Below are positions 1 through 10,004 of a stretch of 64,000 bases of DNA, piece by piece. Position 1 is the stretch's first letter. Each line of letters starts with the position of its first letter. The stretch covers positions 1-64,000 of the forward strand of contig JAFVZI010000009.1 in the NCBI GenBank assembly GCA_017508245.1, given 5' to 3'. Under the pieces are notes generated by a model. It ran no database searches. It saw nothing but the letters and a program-made list of their open reading frames with translations, and had not been told where the DNA came from. This DNA is from Helicobacteraceae bacterium. Lineage in GTDB: Bacteria; Campylobacterota; Campylobacteria; Campylobacterales; Helicobacteraceae. The position numbers and the translations under genes were made by a program.

Positions 1-102
1 CAGGGTAGTGGTGGGACATTTTGCACTGCATTAAAAAATTCTTATCCAAGCAATTCAAATAGAATCATCCCACTTGCTACAACTGGAGCTGTAAAGTTCT
101 AA
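1..102 (+). CDS. C-terminal fragment of an unidentified protein
   Basis: An open frame runs from the first base of the window to a TAA at 100-102, giving the last 33 residues of a protein that begins outside the window. The tail reads SGGTFCTALKNSYPS and ends IIPLATTGAVKF, with one cysteine. A disulfide-type cysteine near a beta-strand tail is compatible with a pilin-like or other exported protein, but I do not recognise the family. It is followed at once by a hairpin that looks like its terminator, so it is probably the end of a separate transcript from minD. Function unknown. Confidence 0.55.
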   Translation, partial: QGSGGTFCTALKNSYPSNSNRIIPLATTGAVKF

Positions 103-113
103 GACTTCATATA

Positions 114-140
114 GATTCTAGGCTTGAAAAGCCTAGAATC
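114..140 (+). terminator. Intergenic hairpin built from an inverted AGATTCTA pair
   Basis: A perfect 10-bp inverted repeat: GATTCTAGGC at 114-123, a 7-nt loop, and GCCTAGAATC at 131-140. It lies 12 nt after the stop codon of the upstream partial gene and before minD. The following T-tract is weak, so termination is inferred from position and stem. Both arms carry the abundant AGATTCTA/TAGAATCT word of this genome. Confidence 0.6.
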
Positions 141-244
141 TTAGATTACTCAATCAATAGCTTTTAATTATATGGTTTTATTGCATGAAATCTGCTATAT
201 TACAAGACTTAAATTAGATTTTAAACTTGACAAAAGGTAATTTT

Positions 245-1039
245 GTGGGAATTGTTATTACTGTTGCTTCAGGCAAAGGCGGTGTTGGCAAATCAACCGC
301 CGTTGGAAATATATCCATTGGTTTGGCAAATCGTGGGAAAAAAGTCATAGCGATAGATTTCGATATAGGACTTAGGAATCTTGATATGATTTTAGGTCTT
401 GAAAATAGAATAGTCTATGATGTAATAGATGTGATGGAAGGCAGATGTAATCTAAATCAAGCACTAATCAATGACAAAAGAGCAAAATCTTTATATTTCT
501 TACCGGCATCTCAAAATAAAGATAAAAATATTCTTGATAAAGATAAGGTAAAGATTCTAATCGAAGAATTAAAACAGAACTTCGATTTTATCATTATTGA
601 TTCTCCGGCAGGTATTGAAAGTGGATTTGAACACGCTATTTTTTGGGCAGATAGAGCACTTATCGTAGTTACTCCAGAAGTTAGCAGTGTGCGAGATGCA
701 GATAGGGTTATTGGCATAATTGACGCAAAAAGCGATAAAGCAAAAAATGGGGAGGAGGTAAAAAAACATCTAATCATAAATAGAATCAAACCTGATTTAA
801 TAAAAAAAGGTGATATGATGAGTAGTGATGACGTGCTTACCATACTTGGAATCCCACTTATTGGGCTAATACCAGAAGACGAACAAATAGTATCGGCGAC
901 AAATAGCGGAGAGCCGGTGATCTATAATAAAAAGACAAAAAGTGCAAAAGAGTATGAAAGAATAAGCGATAGGATATTAGGTAAAGATGTGCCTTTTGTG
1001 GTGGAAAATGATAGCTTTTTTAGCAGATTGTTTAAATAA
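245..1039 (+). CDS. minD: Septum site-determining ATPase MinD
   Basis: MinD is the membrane-binding ATPase that works with MinC and MinE to keep the division septum away from the poles. The deviant Walker A motif KGGVGKST is at residues 11-18, followed by [18 protein letters not shown] and [13 protein letters not shown], all diagnostic of MinD. The tail (DSFFSRLFK) is a short amphipathic membrane-targeting helix. The frame can be opened at a TTG at 227, but GTG 245 puts [13 protein letters not shown] at the family's usual N-terminus and has AAAGG about 8 nt upstream, so I choose it (264 residues). minE follows after 10 nt. No minC is adjacent. Confidence 0.96.
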   Translation: MGIVITVASGKGGVGKSTAVGNISIGLANRGKKVIAIDFDIGLRNLDMILGLENRIVYDVIDVMEGRCNLNQALINDKRAKSLYFLPASQNKDKNILDKDKVKILIEELKQNFDFIIIDSPAGIESGFEHAIFWADRALIVVTPEVSSVRDADRVIGIIDAKSDKAKNGEEVKKHLIINRIKPDLIKKGDMMSSDDVLTILGIPLIGLIPEDEQIVSATNSGEPVIYNKKTKSAKEYERISDRILGKDVPFVVENDSFFSRLFK

Positions 1040-1049
1040 GGTTGTTTAA

Positions 1050-1280
1050 ATGTTTTTTTGGAAAAAGAAAAAATCAGCAGATAATGCAAAAAATAGACTA
1101 TTGGTTGCTCTAGCTCACGATAGGACATCAAATATACCGTATATAGAGGATATGAAAAATGAGATTCTAGAAGTTATCAAAAAATATACGCAAACAAATA
1201 AAATAGATATAAAGGCAGATTCTAATCAAAATGTAAATATGTTAGAAATAGAAATCGTATTAAATGAAAAAGATACATAA
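1050..1280 (+). CDS. minE: Cell division topological specificity factor MinE
   Basis: MinE stimulates the MinD ATPase and drives its release from the membrane. The 76-residue protein has the expected layout: an N-terminal membrane-targeting stretch (MFFWKKKKS), the MinD-contact helix NRLLVALAHDR at about 16-26, and a C-terminal alternating strand region (NMLEIEIVL) used for dimerisation. AAGG lies about 8 nt before the ATG. The 3' end overlaps the next gene by 17 bp, which implies translational coupling within a minD-minE-led operon. Confidence 0.95.
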   Translation: MFFWKKKKSADNAKNRLLVALAHDRTSNIPYIEDMKNEILEVIKKYTQTNKIDIKADSNQNVNMLEIEIVLNEKDT

Positions 1281-2301
1281 ATTAATGATTTTATCTTTAA
1301 TACTAGCGGTATCTTATCTAATAACAAACCTAGAGCTACTACAACCCAAGCTAAAAACCGATAATTTTATAAATCCAAATGATAATACAATAGAGAATCT
1401 AAACAAAGAAATAGCACAATTAGAACAAGACTCTAAAGCTACAAAAACATACACAATACAATATAAAAAAAGAGTAGATTACAATAAGAATCCGACATCA
1501 TCAGAGGCACTAGACTATAAAGACAGCATAATAGAAGAAACATTTACACCAAAAGAAGAGAACAAACAAGAAGAGAAACTTCAACTGATACCATATCAAA
1601 ATGCATTGCGAGATTCTAAACCAAAAATTGTAATAATAATTGATGATATACTAAATATAAAACAACTAAATGATATAAAATCAATAGATTTAAAGCTCAC
1701 TCCACCAATATTTCCAAATAATAATATCAATATGATAAATGCGACTAATAAACTTGATTTTTTTATGATACATTTACCGCTAGAAGCAAAGAAATATACA
1801 GATGAATTAGATACGATAAAAATAGGCGATTCTATTGGTAGAATTAGAAAAAAAATACAATCTATAAAATCATCTATGCCAAGTGTAAAATATATCAATA
1901 ATCACACAGGAAGCAAATTCACAGCAAATAAAAAAAGTGTAGAGACATTGCTAAGTGTATTAGATGATAATGAAATAAAATTTGTCGATAGCAGAACTAC
2001 ACCAGATACAAAGCTAAATGAAATTGCAAAGGAACAAAATAGATTGATTTTACATAGAGATATTTTTATAGATAATAGTCTTGAGCTAAATGCACTAAAT
2101 AAACAAATCGCAGAAGGTGTCAAAATCGCAAAAAAAAGAGGTTATGCCATACTTATAGCACATCCTCACAAAGAAACGTTACACGCACTAAAACTAGCAA
2201 AAGATAATATTTTTAAAGATGTTGATGTAATTTATCTAAACGAATTAGATGAAATATTACAAAATGCAAAGATAACGCAATACACACAAAAAGCTTCATA
2301 A
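1264..2301 (+). CDS. Divergent polysaccharide deacetylase (YibQ-like), membrane-anchored
   Basis: A 345-residue protein with an N-terminal hydrophobic segment (about 7-23) that is a signal or membrane anchor, a low-complexity charged linker (about 30-115) and a C-terminal globular domain. That domain carries the landmarks of the divergent polysaccharide deacetylase family: KIVIIIDDI near 121-129, the NNHTGSKFT loop near 211-220, FVDSRTTPDT near 240, HRDIFIDN, and AILIAHPHKETL near 295-306. Members are periplasmic and their substrate is poorly known; some may lack deacetylase activity. As I recall, Campylobacter jejuni has a relative just upstream of dprA, which fits this context. The start codon lies inside minE. 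Confidence 0.8.
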   Translation: MKKIHKLMILSLILAVSYLITNLELLQPKLKTDNFINPNDNTIENLNKEIAQLEQDSKATKTYTIQYKKRVDYNKNPTSSEALDYKDSIIEETFTPKEENKQEEKLQLIPYQNALRDSKPKIVIIIDDILNIKQLNDIKSIDLKLTPPIFPNNNINMINATNKLDFFMIHLPLEAKKYTDELDTIKIGDSIGRIRKKIQSIKSSMPSVKYINNHTGSKFTANKKSVETLLSVLDDNEIKFVDSRTTPDTKLNEIAKEQNRLILHRDIFIDNSLELNALNKQIAEGVKIAKKRGYAILIAHPHKETLHALKLAKDNIFKDVDVIYLNELDEILQNAKITQYTQKAS

Positions 2302-4404
2302 ATGAATAATGTTGATATAACACATAGATTCCATCTCAAAGGAAGTATTTTAAGTATCAACCAATCAAATAATGATTTGATCATAATAACCCAACATTAT
2401 TCTGCATTCAAAATAAATAAAACGATGCGATTAAAAGAACTAGCTGTGCTATTAAACTCAAAAGAATTGCCACATAGATATTCAAAAACAACGAGTGCGA
2501 ATGCAAACCTAATAAGCTTGGCAGAAAGTTCATCAAATATATTATCTATTGCAGAAATACAAGAATCTGCTAGAATAATTACAAGATTAGATGACCACAA
2601 AAAAACCATTAGTGCATCAAGATTTTCAAATGATAATAACATACTTGCAAGTGGTGGAGAAGATGGAAGAGTGCATATCTATGATACAAATAAATTTCAA
2701 AAAATAATCACGCTTCCTTATCGTCCGGATTATATATCAAGTATTAATTTTTCTAAAGATTCTAGATTCTTATTTGCTTCATGCTTCAATAAATCAAATA
2801 TGGTGTTTGATTACCAAAGGACAAAAATTACAAATATATTTAATACAAATGAAGTTGTAGAATGGGCTGATTTTTTTGATAATAATTCAAAATTATTCAT
2901 AGTGCTAAGAAATTCAAATTCAATCATCTATGACATAAGAGCAAATCAAACGATAAATATTTCTACGCCATTTACATCGTGGCCATCTGTATTTTGCATA
3001 AATGATGATGAAAAATTAGCAATAGTTGGTTCAAGAGATTCTACAATTTATGTAATCAACCTAAAAGAGAATACAAAAGTATTTGACATAAAACTTGATA
3101 ATGCAAGTGGAATTAGTGCGTTATATTTGTATTTAGGAAAGATTTTTGTTGGTTTTACAAATGGAGAGTTGATTATCATAAATTACAATGACAAAGATAA
3201 CGAATTTATGGAATCTTGCAATAAAAAAGACTATCCAAAAGCTAGCAAAATGTTAGATAAAAATATTTTTTTATCACTACTTCCTTGTGCAAAGATTTTT
3301 GATGATGATTGGGAAGATGTGCTAAAAGATGCTGTAAAATTATTGAGCTATGAAAAAATAGATGAGGCAACAAATCTCGTAGAGCCATTTATAAGAGATG
3401 AGAGAAAAAAAGAAGCTTTTAATTTTTATCTAAATTCTAAAGATACTCTAAAGAAATTTCGCACTCTAATAGATGAAAAGGCATATGAAGAAGCTTATAA
3501 TATGGCTTTGCAAATAAAATTTTTGCTTAAAACTTCATATTTTGAAGATTTAGAAAATATATGGCACAAAGCTTTCAATTATGCAAAAAAAATAATTGAA
3601 GAAAACCCAAACAATGCAGAATCTGCAAAGAAGATTCTAGGAGCATTTCTAAAAACACCAAAAAAACCTGCGATAATGCAACTTTTAAACAATATCAATA
3701 TTTTTAAAGATGCGGAAAATCTCGTAAAAGAGCAAAATTTTAAAGAGTATTTTTTGCTAACATCTAATTTTTCATATCTAAAGGATACAGAGCTATACAA
3801 AAAAGTATTGATACTTGGTGATAATATATACCAAAAAGCACTAAATTATGAAAATAACAAACAATATGATGAGTTTGAAAAATTAGCAAGGTTTTTGCAG
3901 AATTTTCCATCATACAAGGATATTATAACAAGCTATTTGATCTCAACATCAAAAAAACTAGAAATGCTGGATTTCATTGCTAAAAACAAAAAAGATAAAG
4001 TATATAAATTGGCCTTAGAGTTTGAAGAATTACAATATCTAAGCGAATTTAAAGACTATTGCAAAGAATTTGATACTCTATATAAACAAGCAAAAGATTT
4101 AGCATTTAATGGCAAGATAGATGAGTTAGAGAGCATATTTCAAGACTATATAAAGATTGAATATTGGAGTAAAAATATAAAAAATATATACAAAATTGCT
4201 TATATACAAGATTTTAAAAATCACATAAACGATACGATAAATTGGACAAAGACCATAAATAATTACATTGATATTTTTGGAAAAGATGATGATATTATAG
4301 ATTTTTGCACCAAAAACAAACTAGAAGATTCTATGCTTGAAAGTGATGATGATGAAAGAATAAAGACAACTTTTAAATATCAAAAAACTTTGATACAACA
4401 ATGA
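2302..4404 (+). CDS. WD40 beta-propeller protein with a helical C-terminal half
   Basis: The 700-residue product starts directly after the preceding stop codon and overlaps dprA by 4 bp, so it is embedded in the minD-to-ruvX operon. The first roughly 290 residues are strand-rich with degenerate WD-type repeats; the clearest is FSNDNNILASGGEDGRVHIYD at about 107-127, and another is INFSKDSRFLFASCF. From about 310 to the end the protein is helical and acidic, with TPR-like stretches such as YEKIDEATNLVEPFI and EKAYEEAYNMALQIKF. No signal peptide is visible, so it is probably a cytoplasmic scaffold. No enzyme motif is seen and the partner is unknown. Confidence 0.75.
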   Translation: MNNVDITHRFHLKGSILSINQSNNDLIIITQHYSAFKINKTMRLKELAVLLNSKELPHRYSKTTSANANLISLAESSSNILSIAEIQESARIITRLDDHKKTISASRFSNDNNILASGGEDGRVHIYDTNKFQKIITLPYRPDYISSINFSKDSRFLFASCFNKSNMVFDYQRTKITNIFNTNEVVEWADFFDNNSKLFIVLRNSNSIIYDIRANQTINISTPFTSWPSVFCINDDEKLAIVGSRDSTIYVINLKENTKVFDIKLDNASGISALYLYLGKIFVGFTNGELIIINYNDKDNEFMESCNKKDYPKASKMLDKNIFLSLLPCAKIFDDDWEDVLKDAVKLLSYEKIDEATNLVEPFIRDERKKEAFNFYLNSKDTLKKFRTLIDEKAYEEAYNMALQIKFLLKTSYFEDLENIWHKAFNYAKKIIEENPNNAESAKKILGAFLKTPKKPAIMQLLNNINIFKDAENLVKEQNFKEYFLLTSNFSYLKDTELYKKVLILGDNIYQKALNYENNKQYDEFEKLARFLQNFPSYKDIITSYLISTSKKLEMLDFIAKNKKDKVYKLALEFEELQYLSEFKDYCKEFDTLYKQAKDLAFNGKIDELESIFQDYIKIEYWSKNIKNIYKIAYIQDFKNHINDTINWTKTINNYIDIFGKDDDIIDFCTKNKLEDSMLESDDDERIKTTFKYQKTLIQQ

Positions 4405-5186
4405 TAAATACGCTTGAAATACCAAAATCCCTAGAATCTCTAAAAAATCCACCAAAAAGATTATATTACACAGGAAATAGAAAGCTATTAGATAACTTTA
4501 AAATAGCTATTGTTGGCACAAGGCGTCCAAATCAATATACACAAATAACAACCGCGACACTAGCACAAAAAATAAGCAAATATGCCACAATAATAAGCGG
4601 TGGAGCAATAGGGGTTGATTTTATAGCACATTTAAATTCAATGCCAAATACAATAATGATTTCTCCCTCAAGCCTAGATATTACATACCCAAAAGAAAAT
4701 AGCAAACTAATAAATGATATAAAAAATAAAGCTTTGATGATTAGCGAATACGAAAGCTCGTATTTTCCTAAAAAGTATAGTTTTCTTGAAAGAAATAGAA
4801 TAGTTATCGCACTAAGTGATATAGTAATATTTCCTCAAGGCGATTTAAATAGTGGCACCAATTATAGTGCAAAAGTTGCAATAGAATTAAATAAACCAAT
4901 ATGGACAATCCCCCATAGATACAAAGAAAGCCCGCTTACAGAATCTTTAATAATAAATGGAAATGCAAAAGTGATCTATGATATTGATAATTTTATAAAA
5001 GACTACATTCCAGATTCTAAGATACAAAATATAGAATCTTTAGAATCTAAAAGCGATGAAATTTTGGAATTTTGCAAAAACGCACCTAGCTTTGAAATAG
5101 CATTGGAGAGATTTGGGGATAAAATTTTGGAATATGAATTTATGGGACTTTTAGTAAGACAAAACAATAAGATAAAAACAAAATGA
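4401..5186 (+). CDS. dprA: DNA processing protein DprA
   Basis: DprA binds incoming single-stranded DNA and loads RecA during natural transformation. The Rossmann-like core is clear: IAIVGTRRPN near 35-44, IISGGAIGVDFIAH near 63-76, FLERNRIVIALSD near 128-140, and LNSGTNYSAKVA near 149-160. The C-terminal 50 or so residues form the small winged-helix-like domain. Length (261 residues) is typical of the short Helicobacter form lacking an N-terminal SAM domain. The ATG overlaps the previous stop, and ruvX overlaps its end in the same way. Its presence implies natural competence, which matters for the repeated AGAWTCT motif. Confidence 0.94.
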   Translation: MINTLEIPKSLESLKNPPKRLYYTGNRKLLDNFKIAIVGTRRPNQYTQITTATLAQKISKYATIISGGAIGVDFIAHLNSMPNTIMISPSSLDITYPKENSKLINDIKNKALMISEYESSYFPKKYSFLERNRIVIALSDIVIFPQGDLNSGTNYSAKVAIELNKPIWTIPHRYKESPLTESLIINGNAKVIYDIDNFIKDYIPDSKIQNIESLESKSDEILEFCKNAPSFEIALERFGDKILEYEFMGLLVRQNNKIKTK

Positions 5187-5557
5187 TAGCAGTAGATTTT
5201 GGATTAAAAAAAATAGGAATAGCACAATATATAAATGGTATCATTTTACCGCTTGCACCAATAATTAGAAAAAATAGAAATGACGCTGCTAAAAAACTAG
5301 ATGATTTGCTAATAGCAAAAAATACAAAGATTCTAATAATCGGCATAGCAAATGAAGAAATGCAAAGACGAATAAAACACTTTATTACTCTTTTAAAATT
5401 TGCTGGTGAAATAAAGTTTGTAGATGAAACTCTAAGCTCAAAAGAAGCAGAGGAAATATTGCAAGATAGAAATAATAGCCATATAATGCGAAAAAATGGC
5501 ACTATTGATAGCATAAGTGCAATGATAATAATGCAGAGGTATCTAAAATCTAATTAG
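5183..5557 (+). CDS. ruvX: Holliday junction resolvase-like RuvX (YqgF)
   Basis: A 124-residue RNase H-fold nuclease of the RuvX/YqgF family, thought to act in pre-16S rRNA 5'-end maturation and possibly on branched DNA. The catalytic acidic residues appear in MIAVDFGLKKIGIA (D5), in VDETLSSKEAEEI near 79-91, and in the C-terminal DSISAMIIMQRY. The start codon overlaps the dprA stop in an ATGA arrangement. The dprA-ruvX pairing is conserved in H. pylori as I recall. The 3' end overlaps the convergent mreC by 8 bp. Confidence 0.9.
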   Translation: MIAVDFGLKKIGIAQYINGIILPLAPIIRKNRNDAAKKLDDLLIAKNTKILIIGIANEEMQRRIKHFITLLKFAGEIKFVDETLSSKEAEEILQDRNNSHIMRKNGTIDSISAMIIMQRYLKSN

Positions 5558-6356
5558 CAGAATCTACGCCATCTTTTATGGGCATAGGAATATCAATAAG
5601 CCAAAAATATCCTATATCATTATTTTGATTATACAAATCAACTTCTGCGACAATGTAGCCATATTCTTGTGATACTTTTTTTATCTTTCCAACTTTAATA
5701 CCTTCAAAAAAGATTCCATCTAGTCCGCTTGTAATGACTTCATCTCCTATTTTAATCTCATTCCAAGCATTGATATATTCAATAACAATATTTCCATTTG
5801 TATTATTTTTCAGGATTCCAACCGACTTAGAATCCCCAATATAAACACTATAGCTAGCTTTTGAATCTCCATTTAAAATACCAACCAAATTACCATTCGA
5901 ATTCAGAGCAATTCCTGCTGCATATCCATTTCTAATAAGTCCAAATATTTTATTTTCATCTATATTGCTAAACTCATCACTTTTTAACCATACTTGAGAA
6001 TATTTACCCATATTTACATATGAATAAGCCTTCGCCAAAAAAATATCTGGCAAAGCTGGTTTTGTATTGATATTTAGCAGTGTAAGAAGTTTTTTATTTT
6101 CATCTTGTAAAGCGAGCAATTTGACCTGTATTCTCTCGTTTTGCAATTTTATATTGCTTAAATTCTCGATTTCTTCTGCTTGATTTATATATTTATCAAA
6201 TACCAATGACATATCATCTTTTATGTTAGATACATTTTCTCTCACAAAATTATTAATCAAAGTAGCGTATGCAAATATACCTTTATTAATTTCAAGCACA
6301 AATAAAACACATACAATAATTATGCTAATCCATAATACCTTGTTGTGCTTTCTCAT
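5550..6356 (-). CDS. mreC: Rod shape-determining protein MreC
   Basis: MreC couples the MreB cytoskeleton to the periplasmic elongation machinery (PBP2/RodA). The protein has a transmembrane helix at about 8-24, a coiled coil at about 55-95 (NLSNIKLQNERIQVKLLALQ), and the MreC beta-barrel domain from about 105, with IGDEVITSGLDGIFFEGIKVG as the recognisable core. Length is 268 residues. It is the last gene of the fabZ-lpxA-clpX-mreB-mreC operon, 10 nt after mreB, and its 3' end runs into the end of ruvX on the other strand. Confidence 0.93.
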   Translation of the reverse strand: MRKHNKVLWISIIIVCVLFVLEINKGIFAYATLINNFVRENVSNIKDDMSLVFDKYINQAEEIENLSNIKLQNERIQVKLLALQDENKKLLTLLNINTKPALPDIFLAKAYSYVNMGKYSQVWLKSDEFSNIDENKIFGLIRNGYAAGIALNSNGNLVGILNGDSKASYSVYIGDSKSVGILKNNTNGNIVIEYINAWNEIKIGDEVITSGLDGIFFEGIKVGKIKKVSQEYGYIVAEVDLYNQNNDIGYFWLIDIPMPIKDGVDSAN

Positions 6357-6366
6357 ATATCAAGAA

Positions 6367-7404
6367 TTACTCTTCGTACACTAATTGCTCTAAGATTCCA
6401 TCTTCATCAAGAACTTTTCCTGTCCCTTTAGCGACCGATAAAAGTGGCTCGTCAGCTACATAAACGGGCAATTTTACAGTATCTGCCAAATACTTATCAA
6501 CTCCTCTTATCAAAGCTCCACCGCCAGTTAAAACAATCCCATTTTCTACAATATCACCAGATAAATCAGGTGGCATTACTTCTAATACACTCTTTAGTGC
6601 ATCAGCTATATCTCTTAGTGGTTCTTTTATAGCTTCTCTAATATCTTCACTAGTAAGCTCAATAGTATTTAGCAATCCACTTACTTGGTCTCTTCCATTA
6701 ACCTGCATAGATAAAGTTTTATCCAATGGAGATGCACAACCTATTTTTACTTTTATCTCTTCACCTGTTCTCTCACCAATCAAAAGGTTGTATTTTTTTC
6801 TAACATAATCAACAATAGATTCGTCCATTCTATCACCTGCTATACGAATCGATTTACTAATCACAAGCCCTCCAAGAGATACAACGCCAATTTCAGTAGT
6901 TCCACCACCAATATCAATAACCAAACTACCTTGTGGGTCTTTGATAGGCAATCCAGCACCAATTGCAGCTGCCATAGGCTCTTCTATCAAAAATACCTCT
7001 CTTGCACCCGCACTTGTAGCAGATTCTTTTACAGCTTTTCTTTCAACACCTGTAAGCCCATATGGTACACAAACAACGATTCTTGGACGAATCATTTTTT
7101 TTCTATTATGTGTTTTTTCTATAAAATACCTAATCATTTTTTCAGTCATATCAAAGTCAGCTATTACACCATTTCTCATAGGTCTTATTACATCAATGCC
7201 ATCTGGAGTTTTCCCCATCATTTCTTTAGCTTCCTTGCCTATAGCTAAAGTCTTATTTCTACTATACTTGTTTGACTGAACAGCTACAATACTTGGTTCA
7301 TTTATCACAATACCACGACCCTTAACCAAAACGACGGTATTCGCAGTGCCAAGGTCTATTGCAATATCTTGTGAAAACATACCGATAATGGTGTCTAAAA
7401 TCAT
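6367..7404 (-). CDS. mreB: Rod shape-determining actin homologue MreB
   Basis: MreB forms membrane-associated filaments that direct cell-wall elongation. The 345-residue protein shows actin-fold nucleotide motifs: phosphate 1 DLGTANT at 17-23, EEPMAAAIG at 141-149, phosphate 2 VIDIGGGTTE at 162-171, and the adenosine segment VENGIVLTGGGALIRG near the C-terminus. It precedes mreC on the same strand. In curved or helical Helicobacter cells MreB has shape and sometimes non-essential roles, so the exact phenotype is not predictable from sequence. Confidence 0.97.
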   Translation of the reverse strand: MILDTIIGMFSQDIAIDLGTANTVVLVKGRGIVINEPSIVAVQSNKYSRNKTLAIGKEAKEMMGKTPDGIDVIRPMRNGVIADFDMTEKMIRYFIEKTHNRKKMIRPRIVVCVPYGLTGVERKAVKESATSAGAREVFLIEEPMAAAIGAGLPIKDPQGSLVIDIGGGTTEIGVVSLGGLVISKSIRIAGDRMDESIVDYVRKKYNLLIGERTGEEIKVKIGCASPLDKTLSMQVNGRDQVSGLLNTIELTSEDIREAIKEPLRDIADALKSVLEVMPPDLSGDIVENGIVLTGGGALIRGVDKYLADTVKLPVYVADEPLLSVAKGTGKVLDEDGILEQLVYEE

Positions 7405-7429
7405 TTATATCCTTTTATTGAATTATTTT

Positions 7430-8710
7430 TTAACTTCTCTGTCTTTTTATAGTTTTACTTTTGGTACTTTTCAATCCCTTTTTGATTAGCATAGGAGGTT
7501 TATTTTTTGATACGAAATCAGCCGTTATAACTATTTTATACCCCGCATAATCTTTTATATCAAACATCAAATCTATCATAACACCTTCCATTATAGCACG
7601 CAATGCTCTTGCACCCGTTTTTCTCTCTATAGCCTTCTGTGTTATAAGCTTCAATGCTCCTTCTTCAAACTCTAATTCTACATCATCAAGTGCAAATATT
7701 TTTTGATACTGTTTAATTAAGGAATTTTTTGGCTTTAATAATATATTTAACATTGCCTCTTGATTAATCTCATCAAGTGTTGCAATTATATGCAATCTAC
7801 CAATGAGTTCTGGAATCATCCCATAATTCATCAAATCACTAGAATCTACTAAATGAAAATATTTCTCATCATTATTGATAATCTTCTTATCGCTATTAAA
7901 GCCTAGCATATTTCCACCAAGACGTCTTTTTATTATATCATTCAATCCATCAAATGCACCACCACAAATAAATAAAATATTTTCGGTATTGATTTGTATA
8001 AATTCTTGGTGTGGGTGTTTTCTGCCACCTTGAGGCGATATATTTACAACACTACCTTCTATAATTTTAAGTAAAGCCTGCTGAACCCCTTCACCAGATA
8101 CATCTCTAGTAATTGAGCGATTCTCGCCAACTCTAGCAATTTTATCAATCTCATCGATAAAAACAATACCCATTTCTGTTCTTTTTATATCATAATCTGC
8201 TGCTTGATAAAGCCTTGTTAGTATATTTTCTACATCTTCACCAACATATCCTGCTTGGGTTAAACTAGTAGCATCACAAATTGCTATAGGTACATCTAAA
8301 AATCTTGCAAAAGTATTTGCCATCAATGTCTTTCCACTTCCTGTCGGACCCAATAATAAAATATTAGATTTTGTTATCTCAACATCATCATCTTCATCAT
8401 CATTATTTTGTAAGATTCTTTTGTAGTGATTATATACAGCGACAGATAAGAGTTTCTTTGCTTCATCTTGCCCTATTACATATTCATCTAATGCAGCTTT
8501 TAAAATTTTTGGAGATGTATTATTGAAATTTATATCAAAATCATAATATTCTTCATTTTCTCCATCTATATCAAGTCTGCTTATAAGGTCATCTATGCTA
8601 GCTCCATATTTGTTTTGACAATCTCTACAAACAAACAAGCCTTTTTTAGAAAAAATAGGATTTATATCACTATCTATTGCACTGCAAATACTGCATTGCT
8701 TTTTACTCAT
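7430..8710 (-). CDS. clpX: ClpXP unfoldase subunit ClpX
   Basis: ClpX is the AAA+ unfoldase that feeds ClpP. The N-terminal zinc-binding domain has C6, C9, C28 and C31. Walker A GPTGSGKT is at 121-128, Walker B is the [10 protein letters not shown] segment near 180, and the pore-loop and sensor regions follow ([30 protein letters not shown]). The 426 residues match the family. It overlaps the end of lpxA by 8 bp, giving tight coupling between lipid A synthesis, proteolysis and shape genes. Confidence 0.97.
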   Translation of the reverse strand: MSKKQCSICSAIDSDINPIFSKKGLFVCRDCQNKYGASIDDLISRLDIDGENEEYYDFDINFNNTSPKILKAALDEYVIGQDEAKKLLSVAVYNHYKRILQNNDDEDDDVEITKSNILLLGPTGSGKTLMANTFARFLDVPIAICDATSLTQAGYVGEDVENILTRLYQAADYDIKRTEMGIVFIDEIDKIARVGENRSITRDVSGEGVQQALLKIIEGSVVNISPQGGRKHPHQEFIQINTENILFICGGAFDGLNDIIKRRLGGNMLGFNSDKKIINNDEKYFHLVDSSDLMNYGMIPELIGRLHIIATLDEINQEAMLNILLKPKNSLIKQYQKIFALDDVELEFEEGALKLITQKAIERKTGARALRAIMEGVMIDLMFDIKDYAGYKIVITADFVSKNKPPMLIKKGLKSTKSKTIKRQRS

Positions 8711-9476
8711 TGATATTACCTCTTTTATATGGGATTCCGCGTTTAGAATCTTTTATGAACATACAAATATTTTTTACAATCTCTGAATTAGTATTGCAAA
8801 GAATCTCATCTGCTATCTCTCTAATTGGCTTGTTTCCAGACAATAATAATTTATATGCACGACTTATTTCATCTATCTGCTCTGATTTAAAAATCTTTCG
8901 CATTTTATGCCTGTTTAATCCTCTAATAACTGCTCTATTACCTTCTGCAAGGCAATATGGCGGAATATCTTGAGATAATGCCGAAGCACCAGCTATCATA
9001 GAACCATCACCGATATGTACAAACTGATGGATAGCACTGAGTCCGCCAATATTCACATTATTTCCTATGTGAATATGTCCGCCAAGAGTTGCACAATTTG
9101 CTAATATACAATCACTGCCTATAACACAATCGTGTGCTATATGCACATAAGCCATAAATAAATTATTATCTCCAATAATTGTTTTGCCATTTTCTCCAGT
9201 GCCCGGATTAAACATAGTAAATTCTCTAATGATATTATTTTTACCAATTATTAGTTCTGTTTTTTCCCCATTGTACTTTAAATCTTGAGGTATAGTGCCA
9301 ATTACAGCATTTGGGAAAATAGTCGTATTGTCGCCAATTGTTGTATAGCCATCTAAAGTTACATTGTTGTGGATTTTGCAATTTTTACCAATCTGGACAT
9401 TTTCACCGATAACGCAAAACTCTCCGATTGTGCTTCCCTCTCCTATACATTTTGTTTTAACTAATGATGTATTCAT
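8703..9476 (-). CDS. lpxA: UDP-N-acetylglucosamine O-acyltransferase LpxA
   Basis: LpxA performs the first step of lipid A synthesis, acylating UDP-GlcNAc from acyl-ACP. The first two thirds are left-handed beta-helix hexapeptide repeats ([28 protein letters not shown]), with [10 protein letters not shown] at 111-120 holding the catalytic histidine region. The C-terminal part is the helical LpxA domain ([17 protein letters not shown]). It lies 5 nt after fabZ, whose reaction feeds hydroxyacyl-ACP pools, a pairing common across Gram-negative bacteria. Confidence 0.95.
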   Translation of the reverse strand: MNTSLVKTKCIGEGSTIGEFCVIGENVQIGKNCKIHNNVTLDGYTTIGDNTTIFPNAVIGTIPQDLKYNGEKTELIIGKNNIIREFTMFNPGTGENGKTIIGDNNLFMAYVHIAHDCVIGSDCILANCATLGGHIHIGNNVNIGGLSAIHQFVHIGDGSMIAGASALSQDIPPYCLAEGNRAVIRGLNRHKMRKIFKSEQIDEISRAYKLLLSGNKPIREIADEILCNTNSEIVKNICMFIKDSKRGIPYKRGNINE

Positions 9477-9481
9477 AATAT

Positions 9482-9946
9482 TTATTTCTTCGCCTTATTG
9501 TCATCATTATCACCAAGCATAGCTTTTAGTTCTGCTTCTGCGACAAGCTTACCATCGACAAAAGCTTTAGCATCAAGGACCCAAACCTTGCCTTTATGTT
9601 TTAATACTTCCAATTTGTATTCAAGTCTATCGCCGGGACGTACCATAGATCTAAATTTTGCCCTATCAATACTCATAAAATAAACTAGCTTCTCTGCTTC
9701 ATCAACCTTATCGCCATATGCACTATAAAAAGCCAAGATTCCACCAGCTTGTGCCATACCTTCAATAATCATAACGCCTGGATATATAGCTTTGCTTGGA
9801 AAATGACCTAGAAATATAGGCTCATTAATCGTTATATTTTTATAGCCTCCAACAAACTCGAATGGTTTTAATGAAGTTATTTTATCAACTAATAATATTG
9901 GATATCTATGCGGTAATATTTTTAGTATTTTATCTATGTCTATCAT
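9482..9946 (-). CDS. fabZ: 3-hydroxyacyl-ACP dehydratase FabZ
   Basis: A hot-dog-fold dehydratase of fatty acid elongation. The signature [11 protein letters not shown] is near the N-terminus, and the active-site histidine and glutamate are in [10 protein letters not shown] and [13 protein letters not shown] prefer ATG 9946 to a TTG three bases upstream; GGA lies 9 nt before the ATG. The product is 154 residues, a usual size. It is the first gene of the operon running to mreC; only about 55 bp separate it from the end of queH. Confidence 0.94.
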   Translation of the reverse strand: MIDIDKILKILPHRYPILLVDKITSLKPFEFVGGYKNITINEPIFLGHFPSKAIYPGVMIIEGMAQAGGILAFYSAYGDKVDEAEKLVYFMSIDRAKFRSMVRPGDRLEYKLEVLKHKGKVWVLDAKAFVDGKLVAEAELKAMLGDNDDNKAKK

Positions 9947-10004
9947 CAAAATAAGTCCGTGAATTTAAGATTTAAAGAGATAGATTCTACTAAAATATTT
10001 ATAA

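Noticed and set aside
227-244. TTG 227 as the minD start
   Set aside because: It adds six residues before the conserved N-terminus and has no ribosome site, while GTG 245 has AAAGG at good spacing.
511-843. Long antisense frames inside minD and similar overlaps elsewhere
   Set aside because: They mirror the codons of well-supported genes on the other strand and lack ribosome sites and family motifs.
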